From CAYPOY01 sp964412395 (GTDB lineage Bacteria > Chloroflexota > Anaerolineae > B4-G1): a DNA stretch of 9,436 nt. Where the stretch lies: the NCBI GenBank assembly GCA_964412395.1, contig CAYPOY010000203.1:1-9436 (forward strand), read 5' to 3'. Positions within the stretch are counted from its first letter, which is position 1; every line of letters starts with the position of its first letter. The notes below the pieces were generated by a model. That model was not told where the DNA came from and did not search any database. It saw only the letters and a program-made list of their open reading frames with translations. Below are positions 1 through 6,120 of this stretch, one piece after another. A program made the position numbers and the translations under genes.

Positions 1-32
1 TCCTCACACCCGGCGCAATTGCATACCGACCG

Positions 33-59
33 TGCTAAAACTAGCAGATAGGGTAAAAT
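33..59 (+). promoter_or_regulatory. possible promoter/operator in leader
   Basis: A 5-bp inverted repeat, TGCTA (33-37) and TAGCA (42-46) around AAAC, lies just upstream of a TAAAAT hexamer (54-59) that resembles a -10 box. No convincing -35 hexamer sits at the right distance: TTGCAT at 19-24 is about 29 bp away. It is the only promoter-like sequence seen before the first gene, so it is listed as a weak candidate for the operon promoter with an overlapping operator. Confidence 0.2.
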
Positions 60-121
60 ATGAAAGGGGGGATGATATCGCCAATCTATTTTGGTCAGGA
101 CGGGTTCAGGTAACAGCAGTA

Positions 122-140
122 GTGCTGGGTCAACCAGCAC
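122..140 (+). promoter_or_regulatory. leader hairpin upstream of E1 alpha
   Basis: GTGCTGG (122-128) and CCAGCAC (134-140) form a perfect 7-bp stem with loop GTCAA. It ends about 30 nt before the Shine-Dalgarno of the first gene. No T-tract follows, so it is not a classical terminator. It could be an operator half-site pair or a 5'-UTR structure; the sequence does not decide which. Confidence 0.35.
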
Positions 141-184
141 CTCGAAGGAATTGACCACCAAGAACATAAGTAAGGAGGAATCTC

Positions 185-1156
185 ATGGCTGAGATTAGTA
201 AGGAAAAGCTCCTCTGGGTGTATGAGAAGATGAGGCTCATCCGAGAGCACGAGGATCGAGCGGCCAAAGAGTTCGCCGCGGGCAAAATGCCGGGCTTCGT
301 CCATCTATACGCCGGTGAAGAGGCAATTGGGGTGGGTGTAATCGCCCACTTGACGGACAAGGACTACCTCACCTCGACTCACCGGGGGCACGGACACTGC
401 ATCGCCAAAGGAGTGGACATCAACTCGATGATGGCTGAGCTGTACGGCAAGGCCACGGGCGCGTGCAAAGGCAAGGGTGGCTCGATGCACATCGCCGATG
501 TGGACAAGGGCATGCTGGGCGCCAACGGTATCGTCGGCGCCGGTGGTCCGCTGGCCTGTGGGCCGGGCCTGATGGCTAAGATACTTGGCACTGACCAGGT
601 GTCGATCTGCTTCTTCGGTGACGGTGCTTCTGAGCAGGGGACCATGCACGAATCAATGAACCTGGCCAGCATCTGGAAGCTACCCGTCGTCTTCGTCTGT
701 GAGAACAACGGCTACGCCGAGACCACGCCGTGGGGCTACCACTGTGCTGCCAAGGACATCTCCGACCGGTCTGTGGCCTACGACATGCCCGGGGCGACGG
801 TGGATGGTTCGGACTTTTTCGCCGTTTACGAGGCCGCCGAAGTGGCCATTGAGCGAGCACGTAAAGGTGAAGGCCCGTCCCTCATCGAATGTCGAGGGTT
901 CCGCTACTACGGCCACTTCCAGGGCGACACCATGCTCTATTTCACCGAGGAGGAAAAAGCGCGCAATCGCGCCAATGACCCGATTGAGAAGTTCAAGAAG
1001 CGGGTGTTGGAGCGGGGCCTCCTGTCTGAGGCAGAGATCGCGGAGATTGACGCCAAAGCGGAGAAAGTGATTGACGACGCGGTCAAGTTCGCCGAGGAGA
1101 GCCCTCTCCCCGCCCCTGAAGAAGTCACGACTGACGTCTACGTCAGCTACCCTTAG
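185..1156 (+). CDS. acoA: thiamine-diphosphate dehydrogenase E1 component, alpha subunit (acetoin dehydrogenase type)
   Basis: This is the alpha subunit of the thiamine-diphosphate (ThDP) dependent E1 of a 2-oxoacid/acetoin dehydrogenase complex. It is cytoplasmic and forms an alpha2beta2 enzyme with the next gene product. At 323 residues it has the usual bacterial length. The ThDP/Mg2+ motif is visible as GDGAS (residues 145-149) followed by ENNGYAE (173-179). The GHGHCIAKG and KGKGGSMHI segments are typical of the family. The ENNGYAE and GANGIVGAG stretches resemble AcoA more than PdhA, where the motif usually reads xNNxWAIS. The start is well supported: AAGGAGG at 172-178 is 6 nt before the ATG. 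It lies 17 nt upstream of the beta subunit and opens the operon. Acetoin specificity is inferred from similarity and from the acoX neighbour; pyruvate or a branched-chain 2-oxoacid remain possible. Confidence 0.9.
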   Translation: MAEISKEKLLWVYEKMRLIREHEDRAAKEFAAGKMPGFVHLYAGEEAIGVGVIAHLTDKDYLTSTHRGHGHCIAKGVDINSMMAELYGKATGACKGKGGSMHIADVDKGMLGANGIVGAGGPLACGPGLMAKILGTDQVSICFFGDGASEQGTMHESMNLASIWKLPVVFVCENNGYAETTPWGYHCAAKDISDRSVAYDMPGATVDGSDFFAVYEAAEVAIERARKGEGPSLIECRGFRYYGHFQGDTMLYFTEEEKARNRANDPIEKFKKRVLERGLLSEAEIAEIDAKAEKVIDDAVKFAEESPLPAPEEVTTDVYVSYP

Positions 1157-1173
1157 AAAAAGGAGAAGGAACA

Positions 1174-2193
1174 ATGGCTACACGTACGATAACTTTTCGG
1201 GAGGCGGTCATTGAGGCTATGCGGCTGGAGATGCGCCGCGACCCCACGGTGATTCTCATGGGCGAGGACGTGGCGGGTGGTCCTACGCTGCCCCACATGC
1301 AAGGCAAGAATGTGGAAGCCTGGGGCGGCGTCTTGGGCGCCAGTAAAGGACTGGCCACTGAGTTTGGATGGGAGCGCGTTCGCGACACCCCCATCAGCGA
1401 GTCGGCCTTCATCGGCGCGGCTGTGGGCGCGGCTTCGACGGGCTTGCGCCCCATCGCCGAGCTGATGTTCGTAGACTTTTTCGGTGTCTGCTTTGACCAG
1501 ATCTTTAACCAGGGCGCTAAACTGCGCTACATGTTCGGCGGCAAGGCCCAGGTGCCCGTCGTCATCCGCACGACGATCGGTGCTGGCTTCGGGGCGGCCG
1601 CGCAACACTCTGAATGTCTCTACTCGATCTTTGCCCACATCCCGGGGCTCAAGGCGGTCATCCCCTCCACGCCCTACGATGCCAAGGGGCTGTTCATATC
1701 CGCCATCCGGGACAACGACCCGGTCATAGTCTTCGAGCACAAACTGTTGTATGACACGGAAGGCGAGGTGCCGGAGGAGAGCTACACGGTCCCGCTGGGA
1801 GTGGCTGACGTCAAGCGGGAGGGTAAGGACTTGACGATCGTCGCGCTTGCGCGCATGGTCAATTTCTCGCTGGAGGCCGCGGAGAAGCTGGCCGGTGACG
1901 GAGTGGACGTCGAGGTGGTAGACCTGCGCTCCATCTCACCGATGGACAATGAGGCCATCTTGACCTCGGTCAAGAAGACCCATCGCCTGGTCGTGGTAGA
2001 TGAGGACTATCCCCGCTGCAACGTGGCGACGGACGTCGTCGCACTGGTCGCCGGTCAGGCCTTTGATTACCTGGATGCACCGCCCAGGATGATCACACCG
2101 CCGCACTCACCGGTGCCTTTCAGTCCGGTTCTGGAGAATGCTTACATCCCCAGTGTGGACACCATCGTCTCAACGGTGCAGTCCCTGATGTAG
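1174..2193 (+). CDS. acoB: thiamine-diphosphate dehydrogenase E1 component, beta subunit (acetoin dehydrogenase type)
   Basis: This is the E1 beta subunit, partner of the preceding alpha subunit. The family contributes a pyrimidine-binding domain and a C-terminal transketolase domain, and a glutamate that activates ThDP. Visible signatures are MGEDV near the N-terminus (residues 29-33), RDTPISESAFIGAAVG with the expected catalytic Glu76, an RTTIGAGFGAAAQHSE loop, VVDLRSISPMD in the C-terminal domain, and a terminal PPHSPVPFSPVLE block. At 339 residues it is slightly longer than the common 325-330. AAGGAG at 1160-1165 precedes the ATG by 8 nt. The 17-nt gap to the alpha gene implies co-transcription. 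A strong hairpin lies downstream, so read-through into the rest of the operon may be partial. Confidence 0.9.
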   Translation: MATRTITFREAVIEAMRLEMRRDPTVILMGEDVAGGPTLPHMQGKNVEAWGGVLGASKGLATEFGWERVRDTPISESAFIGAAVGAASTGLRPIAELMFVDFFGVCFDQIFNQGAKLRYMFGGKAQVPVVIRTTIGAGFGAAAQHSECLYSIFAHIPGLKAVIPSTPYDAKGLFISAIRDNDPVIVFEHKLLYDTEGEVPEESYTVPLGVADVKREGKDLTIVALARMVNFSLEAAEKLAGDGVDVEVVDLRSISPMDNEAILTSVKKTHRLVVVDEDYPRCNVATDVVALVAGQAFDYLDAPPRMITPPHSPVPFSPVLENAYIPSVDTIVSTVQSLM

Positions 2194-2201
2194 CAATCTT
2201 C

Positions 2202-2251
2202 CGTGAAACGTGAAACGTGAAACGTAATCACGCATCACGCATCACGCATCA
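2202..2251. repeat. two adjacent 7-bp tandem repeat arrays
   Basis: Immediately after the E1 beta stop, CGTGAAA is repeated three times (2202-2222). It is followed by ATCACGC in three complete copies plus a partial fourth (2227-2251). Both units are 7 bp long though unrelated in sequence. The arrays are non-coding and separate the E1 beta stop from the hairpin at 2257-2286. Confidence 0.8.
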
Positions 2252-2256
2252 GGAAG

Positions 2257-2291
2257 GGGTTACACCTCGGTCACGAGGTGTAACCCTCCTT
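2257..2291 (+). terminator. intra-operon hairpin, terminator/attenuator-like
   Basis: GGGTTACACCTCG (2257-2269) pairs perfectly with CGAGGTGTAACCC (2274-2286), giving a 13-bp stem with the tetraloop GTCA. It is followed by a short pyrimidine tract, TCCTTTT. The T-run is weak for an intrinsic terminator. The next gene starts at 2305 with its own Shine-Dalgarno (GAGGAGA, 2294-2300). It may be a partial terminator that lowers downstream expression relative to E1, or an mRNA 3'-end stabiliser. Confidence 0.55.
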
Positions 2292-2304
2292 TTGAGGAGA
2301 GATT

Positions 2305-3339
2305 ATGTCAACTGTAGGTATCATTGCCAATCCAGCCTCCGGCAAGGACATCCGTCGCCTGGTCACCCATGCGTCGGTCTTTAACAACCACGAAAAAGCG
2401 CATATCTTGAAGCGGGCGCTGATGGCCCTGGACGTCTTAGGTGTCGAGCAGGTACTCTTTATGCCTGACTACTACGATCTCGTAGATCGGTCGTTAGAGG
2501 GGCTGCATCTCTCGCTGGAGGCCATCTCACTTCAGATAAATATGTACGCCGACGAACGGGATTCAATCGAGGCAGCCAGACGCTTTTGCGAAAGCGACGT
2601 GGGGTGCATCATCACGATCGGTGGAGACGGAACCAACCGGGCCGTGGCTATGGGGTGCAGCGACATTCCTATCGTCGCCATCTCCACCGGCACCAACAAC
2701 GTCTTCCCCTGTATGCTCGAAAGCACCGTAGCCGGGCTCGCGGCGGGACTGGTCGCCAGGAAGATGGTGGACGTGGAAAAGGCCACTTATACCGCCAAAC
2801 GGCTAGAGGTGTACGTGGACGGCCAGATGGCGGAGATCGCCTTGATTGACGTGGTGGCCACCACCGAACTGTTCATCGGCAGCCGGGCCCTGTGGGACCC
2901 TCGCCGCATCCGGGAGATCGTCCTGGCCAGGGCCGAGCCGAGCAGCATTGGCATGTCATCTATCGGAGGCTGTCTACACCCCGTGGGGCCCCGGGATGCC
3001 GAGGGGTTGTACCTGCGACTGGGCCAGGGCAGCGGGGCGCCCCCGGGGACGGGGGCTGCGAGCAGTACGCGTGTGCTGGCCCCCGTAGGTCCCGGCCTGA
3101 TCATCCCGGTGGACATCCAAAGCCACCGCTTGCTCTCCCTGGGGGAGGAGGTGGTATTGGAGCCCGCCGCCTGTACCATCGCCGTGGATGGCGAGCGACA
3201 GATCGAAGTCTTCCCCGAGCAGAAAGTGAGCGTTCGATTGACGAACCGCGGCCCCCGCGTGGTGGATGTGCAGCAGTGTATGCGAGAGGCGAGCCAACAT
3301 GGTGTCCTCAGGATACCCGGCGGTTCTGTCTCGCAATGA
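2305..3339 (+). CDS. acoX: AcoX-like ATP-NAD kinase family protein
   Basis: This is a member of the NAD-kinase-fold family found in acetoin catabolism operons as AcoX. The role of AcoX is not established: the fold suggests nucleotide binding, and NAD phosphorylation is only inferred. The N-terminus has IIANPASGKD (residues 6-15). The diagnostic nucleotide-binding motif GGDGTNR is at 106-112, followed by STGTNN at 127-132, matching the GGDGT and NxxG(T)-type loops of the kinase fold. The C-terminal half is beta-rich. At 344 residues it is in the range expected for this group. Residues about 240-255 (GQGSGAPPGTGAASS) look like an expanded low-complexity loop. The start is supported by GAGGAGA at 2294-2300. 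Its place between E1 and E2 genes is the main reason to call it acoX rather than a housekeeping nadK. Confidence 0.8.
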   Translation: MSTVGIIANPASGKDIRRLVTHASVFNNHEKAHILKRALMALDVLGVEQVLFMPDYYDLVDRSLEGLHLSLEAISLQINMYADERDSIEAARRFCESDVGCIITIGGDGTNRAVAMGCSDIPIVAISTGTNNVFPCMLESTVAGLAAGLVARKMVDVEKATYTAKRLEVYVDGQMAEIALIDVVATTELFIGSRALWDPRRIREIVLARAEPSSIGMSSIGGCLHPVGPRDAEGLYLRLGQGSGAPPGTGAASSTRVLAPVGPGLIIPVDIQSHRLLSLGEEVVLEPAACTIAVDGERQIEVFPEQKVSVRLTNRGPRVVDVQQCMREASQHGVLRIPGGSVSQ

Positions 3340-3343
3340 ATAA

Positions 3344-3375
3344 GAAACCAGGTTTTCAAGAAAAAACCTGGTTTC
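3344..3375. repeat. palindromic repeat (ACCAGGTTTT type)
   Basis: GAAACCAGGTTTT (3344-3356) and AAAACCTGGTTTC (3363-3375) form a perfect 13-bp stem with a 6-nt loop. It starts a few bases after the acoX stop codon and ends one base before the CAGGAGG Shine-Dalgarno (3376-3382) of the next gene. It resembles short dispersed palindromes seen between genes in many environmental genomes. It could protect mRNA ends or modulate access to the adjacent ribosome binding site. Confidence 0.65.
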
Positions 3376-3389
3376 AGGAGGAAAATCGA

Positions 3390-3707
3390 ATGGCTCTGAA
3401 AGCAGCTTTTGTCTTCGTGGCTCCCGATGTGGATCCCAAGATCCATCGCCAGACGGTGATGACTCCCCAGGTCGAATTGACGGCCGTGGCGGTCAACAAC
3501 TATGCCGAGGCCGTGGCGGTCTGCAAGGGGTTGGTTGAGGAGGGCATCGTCGCTATCGNNNNNNNNNNGTGCGGCGGGTTCGGTCACGCCGGCACCGCCC
3601 AGGTGGCCGAGGCCGTCGGCGACAAGGCCGCCGTCGGCGTGGTGCGTTTCGACAACCATCCTGGGCTGGAGTTCAAGAGCGGGGACGCATTGTTTGGGAG
3701 CAAGTAG
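3390..3707 (+). CDS. small DUF6506-like protein (contains assembly gap)
   Basis: This small protein of about 105 residues has no known function. It begins MALKAAFVFVAPDVDP and contains CGGFGHAG just after the gap and VGVVRFDNHPG near the C-terminus, a pattern I recognise as the DUF6506 family. No signal peptide or membrane segment is seen. CAGGAGG at 3376-3382 lies 7 nt before the ATG. Ten N's (3559-3568) interrupt codons 57-60. The frame is the same on both sides, so the gene is probably intact, but the true gap length is unknown because ten N's can be a placeholder. The family usually has a residue pair such as Glu-Leu before the CGGFG cysteine, which cannot be read here. It lies within the dehydrogenase operon between acoX and the Lin0512 gene, suggesting an accessory role in the same pathway. 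Confidence 0.75.
   Translation: MALKAAFVFVAPDVDPKIHRQTVMTPQVELTAVAVNNYAEAVAVCKGLVEEGIVAIXXXXCGGFGHAGTAQVAEAVGDKAAVGVVRFDNHPGLEFKSGDALFGSK
3559..3568. other. assembly gap (10 N)
   Basis: Ten undetermined bases lie inside the DUF6506-like gene. The reading frame and the family pattern continue on both sides. The real gap must therefore be close to a multiple of three different from ten N's, or exactly ten. Confidence 0.98.
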
Positions 3708-3718
3708 ACGGGAGGGAG

Positions 3719-3737
3719 GGGCCGCCCCAGGCGGCCC
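3719..3737 (+). repeat. short GC hairpin after DUF6506 gene
   Basis: GGGCCGCC (3719-3726) and GGCGGCCC (3730-3737) form an 8-bp GC-only stem with loop CCA, 11 nt after the stop codon. No T-tract follows, so a Rho-independent terminator call is weak. It may be a 3'-end stabiliser. Confidence 0.4.
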
Positions 3738-3744
3738 TGCCAAA

Positions 3745-4143
3745 CCTATCCCCATCCGTAGGGCAATCGCTTTCATATTTTGAGTCGCTCCAAACTGTCA
3801 TTCTGAGGAGCGAAGTGACGAAGAATCTCCCCTTTGCACGGCGAAATCGAGATTCTTCGGCATGGTTCATTTTAGACCTGTTTGGAGCCAAAAAGTCCTT
3901 GACACTTTCCACAGTCCTTGATGACTTTGCTCGCTGGAAATCAGCCACCAGAACGGCGTTTCAGGGTCAAATCAAGCGATTTCTGCTGATCGTTGGCCCA
4001 AAACGTGCCTCTCGTTCGGCTGAATTTGTCAAGGAGTTTTTTCCGCCTGAATGAACCATGCCGATTCTTCGCTCCCTACGGTCGCTCAGAATGACAAATG
4101 GGCAAGAGATCAGGATAAAAGCGATTGCCCTATCCCCATCCGT
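3745..4143. mobile_element. MITE-like element with terminal inverted repeats and flanking direct repeat
   Basis: The element proper spans about 3760-4131 (372 bp). Its ends are AGGGCAATCGCTTT (3760-3773) and the inverted copy AAAGCGATTGCCCT (4118-4131). It is flanked by a direct repeat, ATCCCCATCCGT (3748-3759 and 4132-4143), which extends to 15 bp if the shared CCT is counted. Further inverted pairs are nested inside: TGTCATTCTGAG (3796-3807) with CTCAGAATGACA (4085-4096); CGGCATGGTTCATT (3858-3871) with AATGAACCATGCCG (4050-4063); and AAAAAGTCCTTGACA (3890-3904) with TGTCAAGGAGTTTTT (4026-4040, one mismatch). No transposase or credible gene is inside. It looks like a non-autonomous element that landed between the DUF6506 and Lin0512 genes without touching either coding region or the downstream Shine-Dalgarno. 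Confidence 0.7.
3819..3859. repeat. internal hairpin of the MITE-like element
   Basis: CGAAGAATCTC (3819-3829) and GAGATTCTTCG (3849-3859) are perfect 11-bp inverted arms around a 19-nt spacer. A third copy of GATTCTTCG occurs at 4063-4071 near the right end. The motif belongs to the widespread 'TGTCATTCTGAG...CGAAGAATC' class of interspersed repeats. Confidence 0.7.
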
Positions 4144-4160
4144 GAGAGGAGCTAATAAAG

Positions 4161-4562
4161 ATGAATCTCAAAAAGTTCGTCGTTGAGGTAGGCATGGGTG
4201 TTGACCAGCACGGACAGGACCCCACCAACGCCGCCCAGAAGGCGGTGAAGAACGCCATAGCCCGAAGCTGTCTTGCAGGGCTCCTGGAGGTAACCCGCCT
4301 CGATGACGCCAACCAGATGTTCGTGGACGTGCTCATTGCCTGCCCGCACCCAGACCGGGTGGACACAGAGAAGGTCCTCCAGGCCCTTCCCTTCGGCCAG
4401 AAGCAGATCAAGGTCGTGGAAGGCGGGATGATCGCCAGGTGCATCTACCTGCCAGAACTGGAACTGGGGGACACTTCCGACGAGTTTTTCGTCGCCAACG
4501 CTTCTGTGACCGTGTCCGTGGACATGGACCACGTGCTGGAAGCCTGGAGAGAAGAACTCTAA
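4161..4562 (+). CDS. Lin0512 family protein, function unknown
   Basis: This 133-residue soluble protein matches the Lin0512 family, whose hallmark is an N-terminal GxGxDxHG motif, seen here as GMGVDQHG (residues 11-18). The following AAQKAVKNAIARSCLAGLLE helix and the C-terminal VANASVTVSVDMDHV segment also fit. No enzymatic activity is known to me for the family; the conserved Asp and His could bind a metal or substrate, which is inference. An AGGAG at 4147-4151 lies 9 nt before the ATG. There is no signal peptide or membrane segment. It sits inside the dehydrogenase operon between the DUF6506 gene and E2. The MITE-like element directly upstream did not disrupt its ribosome binding site, consistent with selection for its expression. 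Confidence 0.85.
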   Translation: MNLKKFVVEVGMGVDQHGQDPTNAAQKAVKNAIARSCLAGLLEVTRLDDANQMFVDVLIACPHPDRVDTEKVLQALPFGQKQIKVVEGGMIARCIYLPELELGDTSDEFFVANASVTVSVDMDHVLEAWREEL

Positions 4563-4594
4563 GGGTCTATGGGAGTTTGCGTGGATGACGCACC

Positions 4595-4651
4595 GGAGTC
4601 CCGAACTTGTTCGGGTTTATCGCGCTGCCACCCCAACAAGTTGGGGACTCC
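4595..4651. repeat. double palindromic repeat unit
   Basis: Two 21-bp arms (4595-4615 and 4631-4651) are inverted copies with two mismatches, separated by 15 nt. Each arm is also a palindrome by itself: CCCGAACTTGTTCGGG (4600-4615) and CCCCAACAAGTTGGGG (4631-4646). GGAGTCC and GGACTCC close the outer stem. It lies in the 182-bp gap between the Lin0512 and E2 genes. It is non-coding and probably a dispersed palindromic repeat. Confidence 0.75.
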
Positions 4652-4694
4652 AATGACCTGACCCCGCGAAATCCCAAAGAGCCAACTCTGATCA

Positions 4695-4727
4695 ACCCAC
4701 GCCGCCGTGGAACAGACGGCGCTGGGT
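4695..4727 (+). promoter_or_regulatory. hairpin next to the E2 ribosome binding site
   Basis: CGCCGT (4703-4708) pairs with ACGGCG (4716-4721), and the flanking ACCCA (4695-4699) with TGGGT (4723-4727), with a small internal bulge. The structure ends 3 nt before the AAGGAGG of E2, so it could influence translation of E2. This is an inference from position only. Confidence 0.3.
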
Positions 4728-4730
4728 ATC

Positions 4731-4737
4731 AAGGAGG
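4731..4737 (+). promoter_or_regulatory. Shine-Dalgarno fixing the E2 start
   Basis: AAGGAGG lies 7 nt before the ATG at 4745. The frame stays open upstream to an ATG at 4607, but that extension runs through the palindromic repeat. The strong site here and the MATEIIMPKLGMAMSEG start of the lipoyl domain fix the true start. Confidence 0.85.
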
Positions 4738-4744
4738 AACTATT

Positions 4745-6118
4745 ATGGCAACCGAGATCATTATGCCCAAATTGGGTATGGCAATGTCCGAAGGAACCGT
4801 CGTCAAGTGGCTCAAGGACGATGGCGCAGAGGTCAAAAAAGAAGAACCCGTTGTCGTCGTGATGAGCAAAAAGATCACCTATGAGGTAGTGGCGCCGGCT
4901 GATGGCATCGTGCGCCACGTTGCCCATGCCAAGGACGTCCGTGGCATCGGCGAGGTCATTGGGTTTATCACGGCTCCCGGCGAGGAGATTCCCAAGGTGG
5001 AGGCAGTCGTCGCAGCTGGGGCTCCCGCTGCCGCTCCCATCACAACCGAGGCCCCAACACCCGCCGCCCCAGTTGAAAAAAAGATGGAACCACCCAAGGA
5101 GGAAAAGGTCGTCCCATCCTCACCCGCAGCCCGACGGTTGGCGAAAGAACTGGGCGTGAATATTTCCAAGGTCACACCCTCTGGCCGCCGTATCACAGAG
5201 CAAGACGTGCAAGTCTACCACGAGAGGCAGTCGCGCATTGTGGCCTCCCCGCTGGCCCGTCGCATGGCGGAGGAAGAGGGGCTGGACCTGACACAGATCC
5301 AGGGCACAGGACCGGGCGGACGCATCATCGAGGAGGACGTGCTGCGCGTACTCGAGGGGCAGGAGATACCGGCCGCGACTATGCCCCAAACCATTCCCTT
5401 CATCGGCATGCGCCAGGCTATCGCTGAGCAGATGGTCCACAGCCTGCAAACGATGGCGCAAATCACGATGACGACCGAGGTGGACGTGACCGAACTCAAG
5501 TCCACTCGCGAGGCATTGCGCGCACGCTGGGACCGCAAGGTCTCCTACACGGACCTGCTGGTCAAGGCTGTGGTGGTTGCACTGGGCGATCACCCTCTGC
5601 TGGGAGCCAGACTCGAGGGCGAAGAGATCATGATGCCGCACGAGATCAACATTGGAGTAGCAGTGGCATTGGAAGATGGGCTTATCGTACCTGTGGTTCG
5701 CAATGCCGACCGGATGACTGTCCCTGAAATCGGCGATAGGATCAAGGACCTGGCACAACGTGCCCGCGAGAATGCCCTGAACGTGGATGAGGTCACCGGC
5801 GCGGTGTTCACCATCACGAACCTGGGGATGTACGGCGTGGACGGGTTCACGCCCATCATCAACCCGCCGGAGGTGGCTATCCTGGGCGTCGGGCGCATCA
5901 CCGAGGAACTGGCTCTGGTCAACGGACAGGTCATGGCTCGCTCCAGGATGGTGCTCAGCCTGACCATTGATCACCGCATCGTGGACGGAGCGCCCGGTGC
6001 AGCCTTCTTGCAAACACTGGCTCAAATTCTGGAACATCCCGCGCTGATCTTCGCCGGAGAGCCTGTCCTGAGCAGTTCGGCTGTGCTCACTGTAAACTCC
6101 GCCGAAGGGGAGGAGTAA
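4745..6118 (+). CDS. acoC: dihydrolipoamide acyltransferase (E2) with one lipoyl domain and two E3-binding domains
   Basis: This is the core E2 of the complex: it accepts the acyl group from E1 on lipoyl-lysine, transfers it to CoA, and hands dihydrolipoamide to E3. It has 457 residues. The order is: lipoyl domain 1-80 (modified lysine predicted at Lys43 in MSKKITYEV); Pro/Ala-rich linker about 85-123; a first peripheral subunit-binding domain about 124-158 (SPAARRLAKELGV...SGRRITEQDV); a second about 166-204 (SPLARRMAEEEGL...GTGPGGRIIEEDV); and the catalytic domain from about 215 to the end. The active site DHRIVDG is at 409-415, with His410 and Asp414. NIGVAVALEDGLIVPVV and FTITNLGMYG are standard E2 core segments. 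Oddities are the Met-Ser-Lys-Lys lipoylation site, where an acidic residue normally precedes the lysine, and the duplicated binding domain, the first copy lacking the GTGPGG loop. The E3 gene starts 2 nt after its stop. Confidence 0.92.
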   Translation: MATEIIMPKLGMAMSEGTVVKWLKDDGAEVKKEEPVVVVMSKKITYEVVAPADGIVRHVAHAKDVRGIGEVIGFITAPGEEIPKVEAVVAAGAPAAAPITTEAPTPAAPVEKKMEPPKEEKVVPSSPAARRLAKELGVNISKVTPSGRRITEQDVQVYHERQSRIVASPLARRMAEEEGLDLTQIQGTGPGGRIIEEDVLRVLEGQEIPAATMPQTIPFIGMRQAIAEQMVHSLQTMAQITMTTEVDVTELKSTREALRARWDRKVSYTDLLVKAVVVALGDHPLLGARLEGEEIMMPHEINIGVAVALEDGLIVPVVRNADRMTVPEIGDRIKDLAQRARENALNVDEVTGAVFTITNLGMYGVDGFTPIINPPEVAILGVGRITEELALVNGQVMARSRMVLSLTIDHRIVDGAPGAAFLQTLAQILEHPALIFAGEPVLSSSAVLTVNSAEGEE

Positions 6119-6120
6119 CT

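Noticed and set aside
11..24. Possible sigma-54 (-24/-12) promoter, expected for some aco operons
   Set aside because: The GG and GC elements (12-13 and 21-22) are only 7 nt apart rather than about 10, and the surrounding bases do not fit the consensus.
2202..2251. CRISPR-like array
   Set aside because: Units are 7 bp with no spacers; these are simple tandem repeats.
3673..4054. Open frames on both strands across the MITE-like element
   Set aside because: They read through inverted repeats and lack ribosome sites and family similarity; they resemble spurious translations of interspersed repeats.
4607..4744. N-terminal extension of E2 by 46 residues
   Set aside because: It reads through the double palindromic repeat, has no good ribosome binding site, and the AAGGAGG at 4731 with the lipoyl-domain start at 4745 is far better.
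5120..6037. Long minus-strand open frame opposite E2, and similar long frames opposite E1, E3 and LipB
   Set aside because: They are antisense shadows of strongly supported genes in GC-rich DNA, with His/Arg-rich composition and no recognisable motifs.
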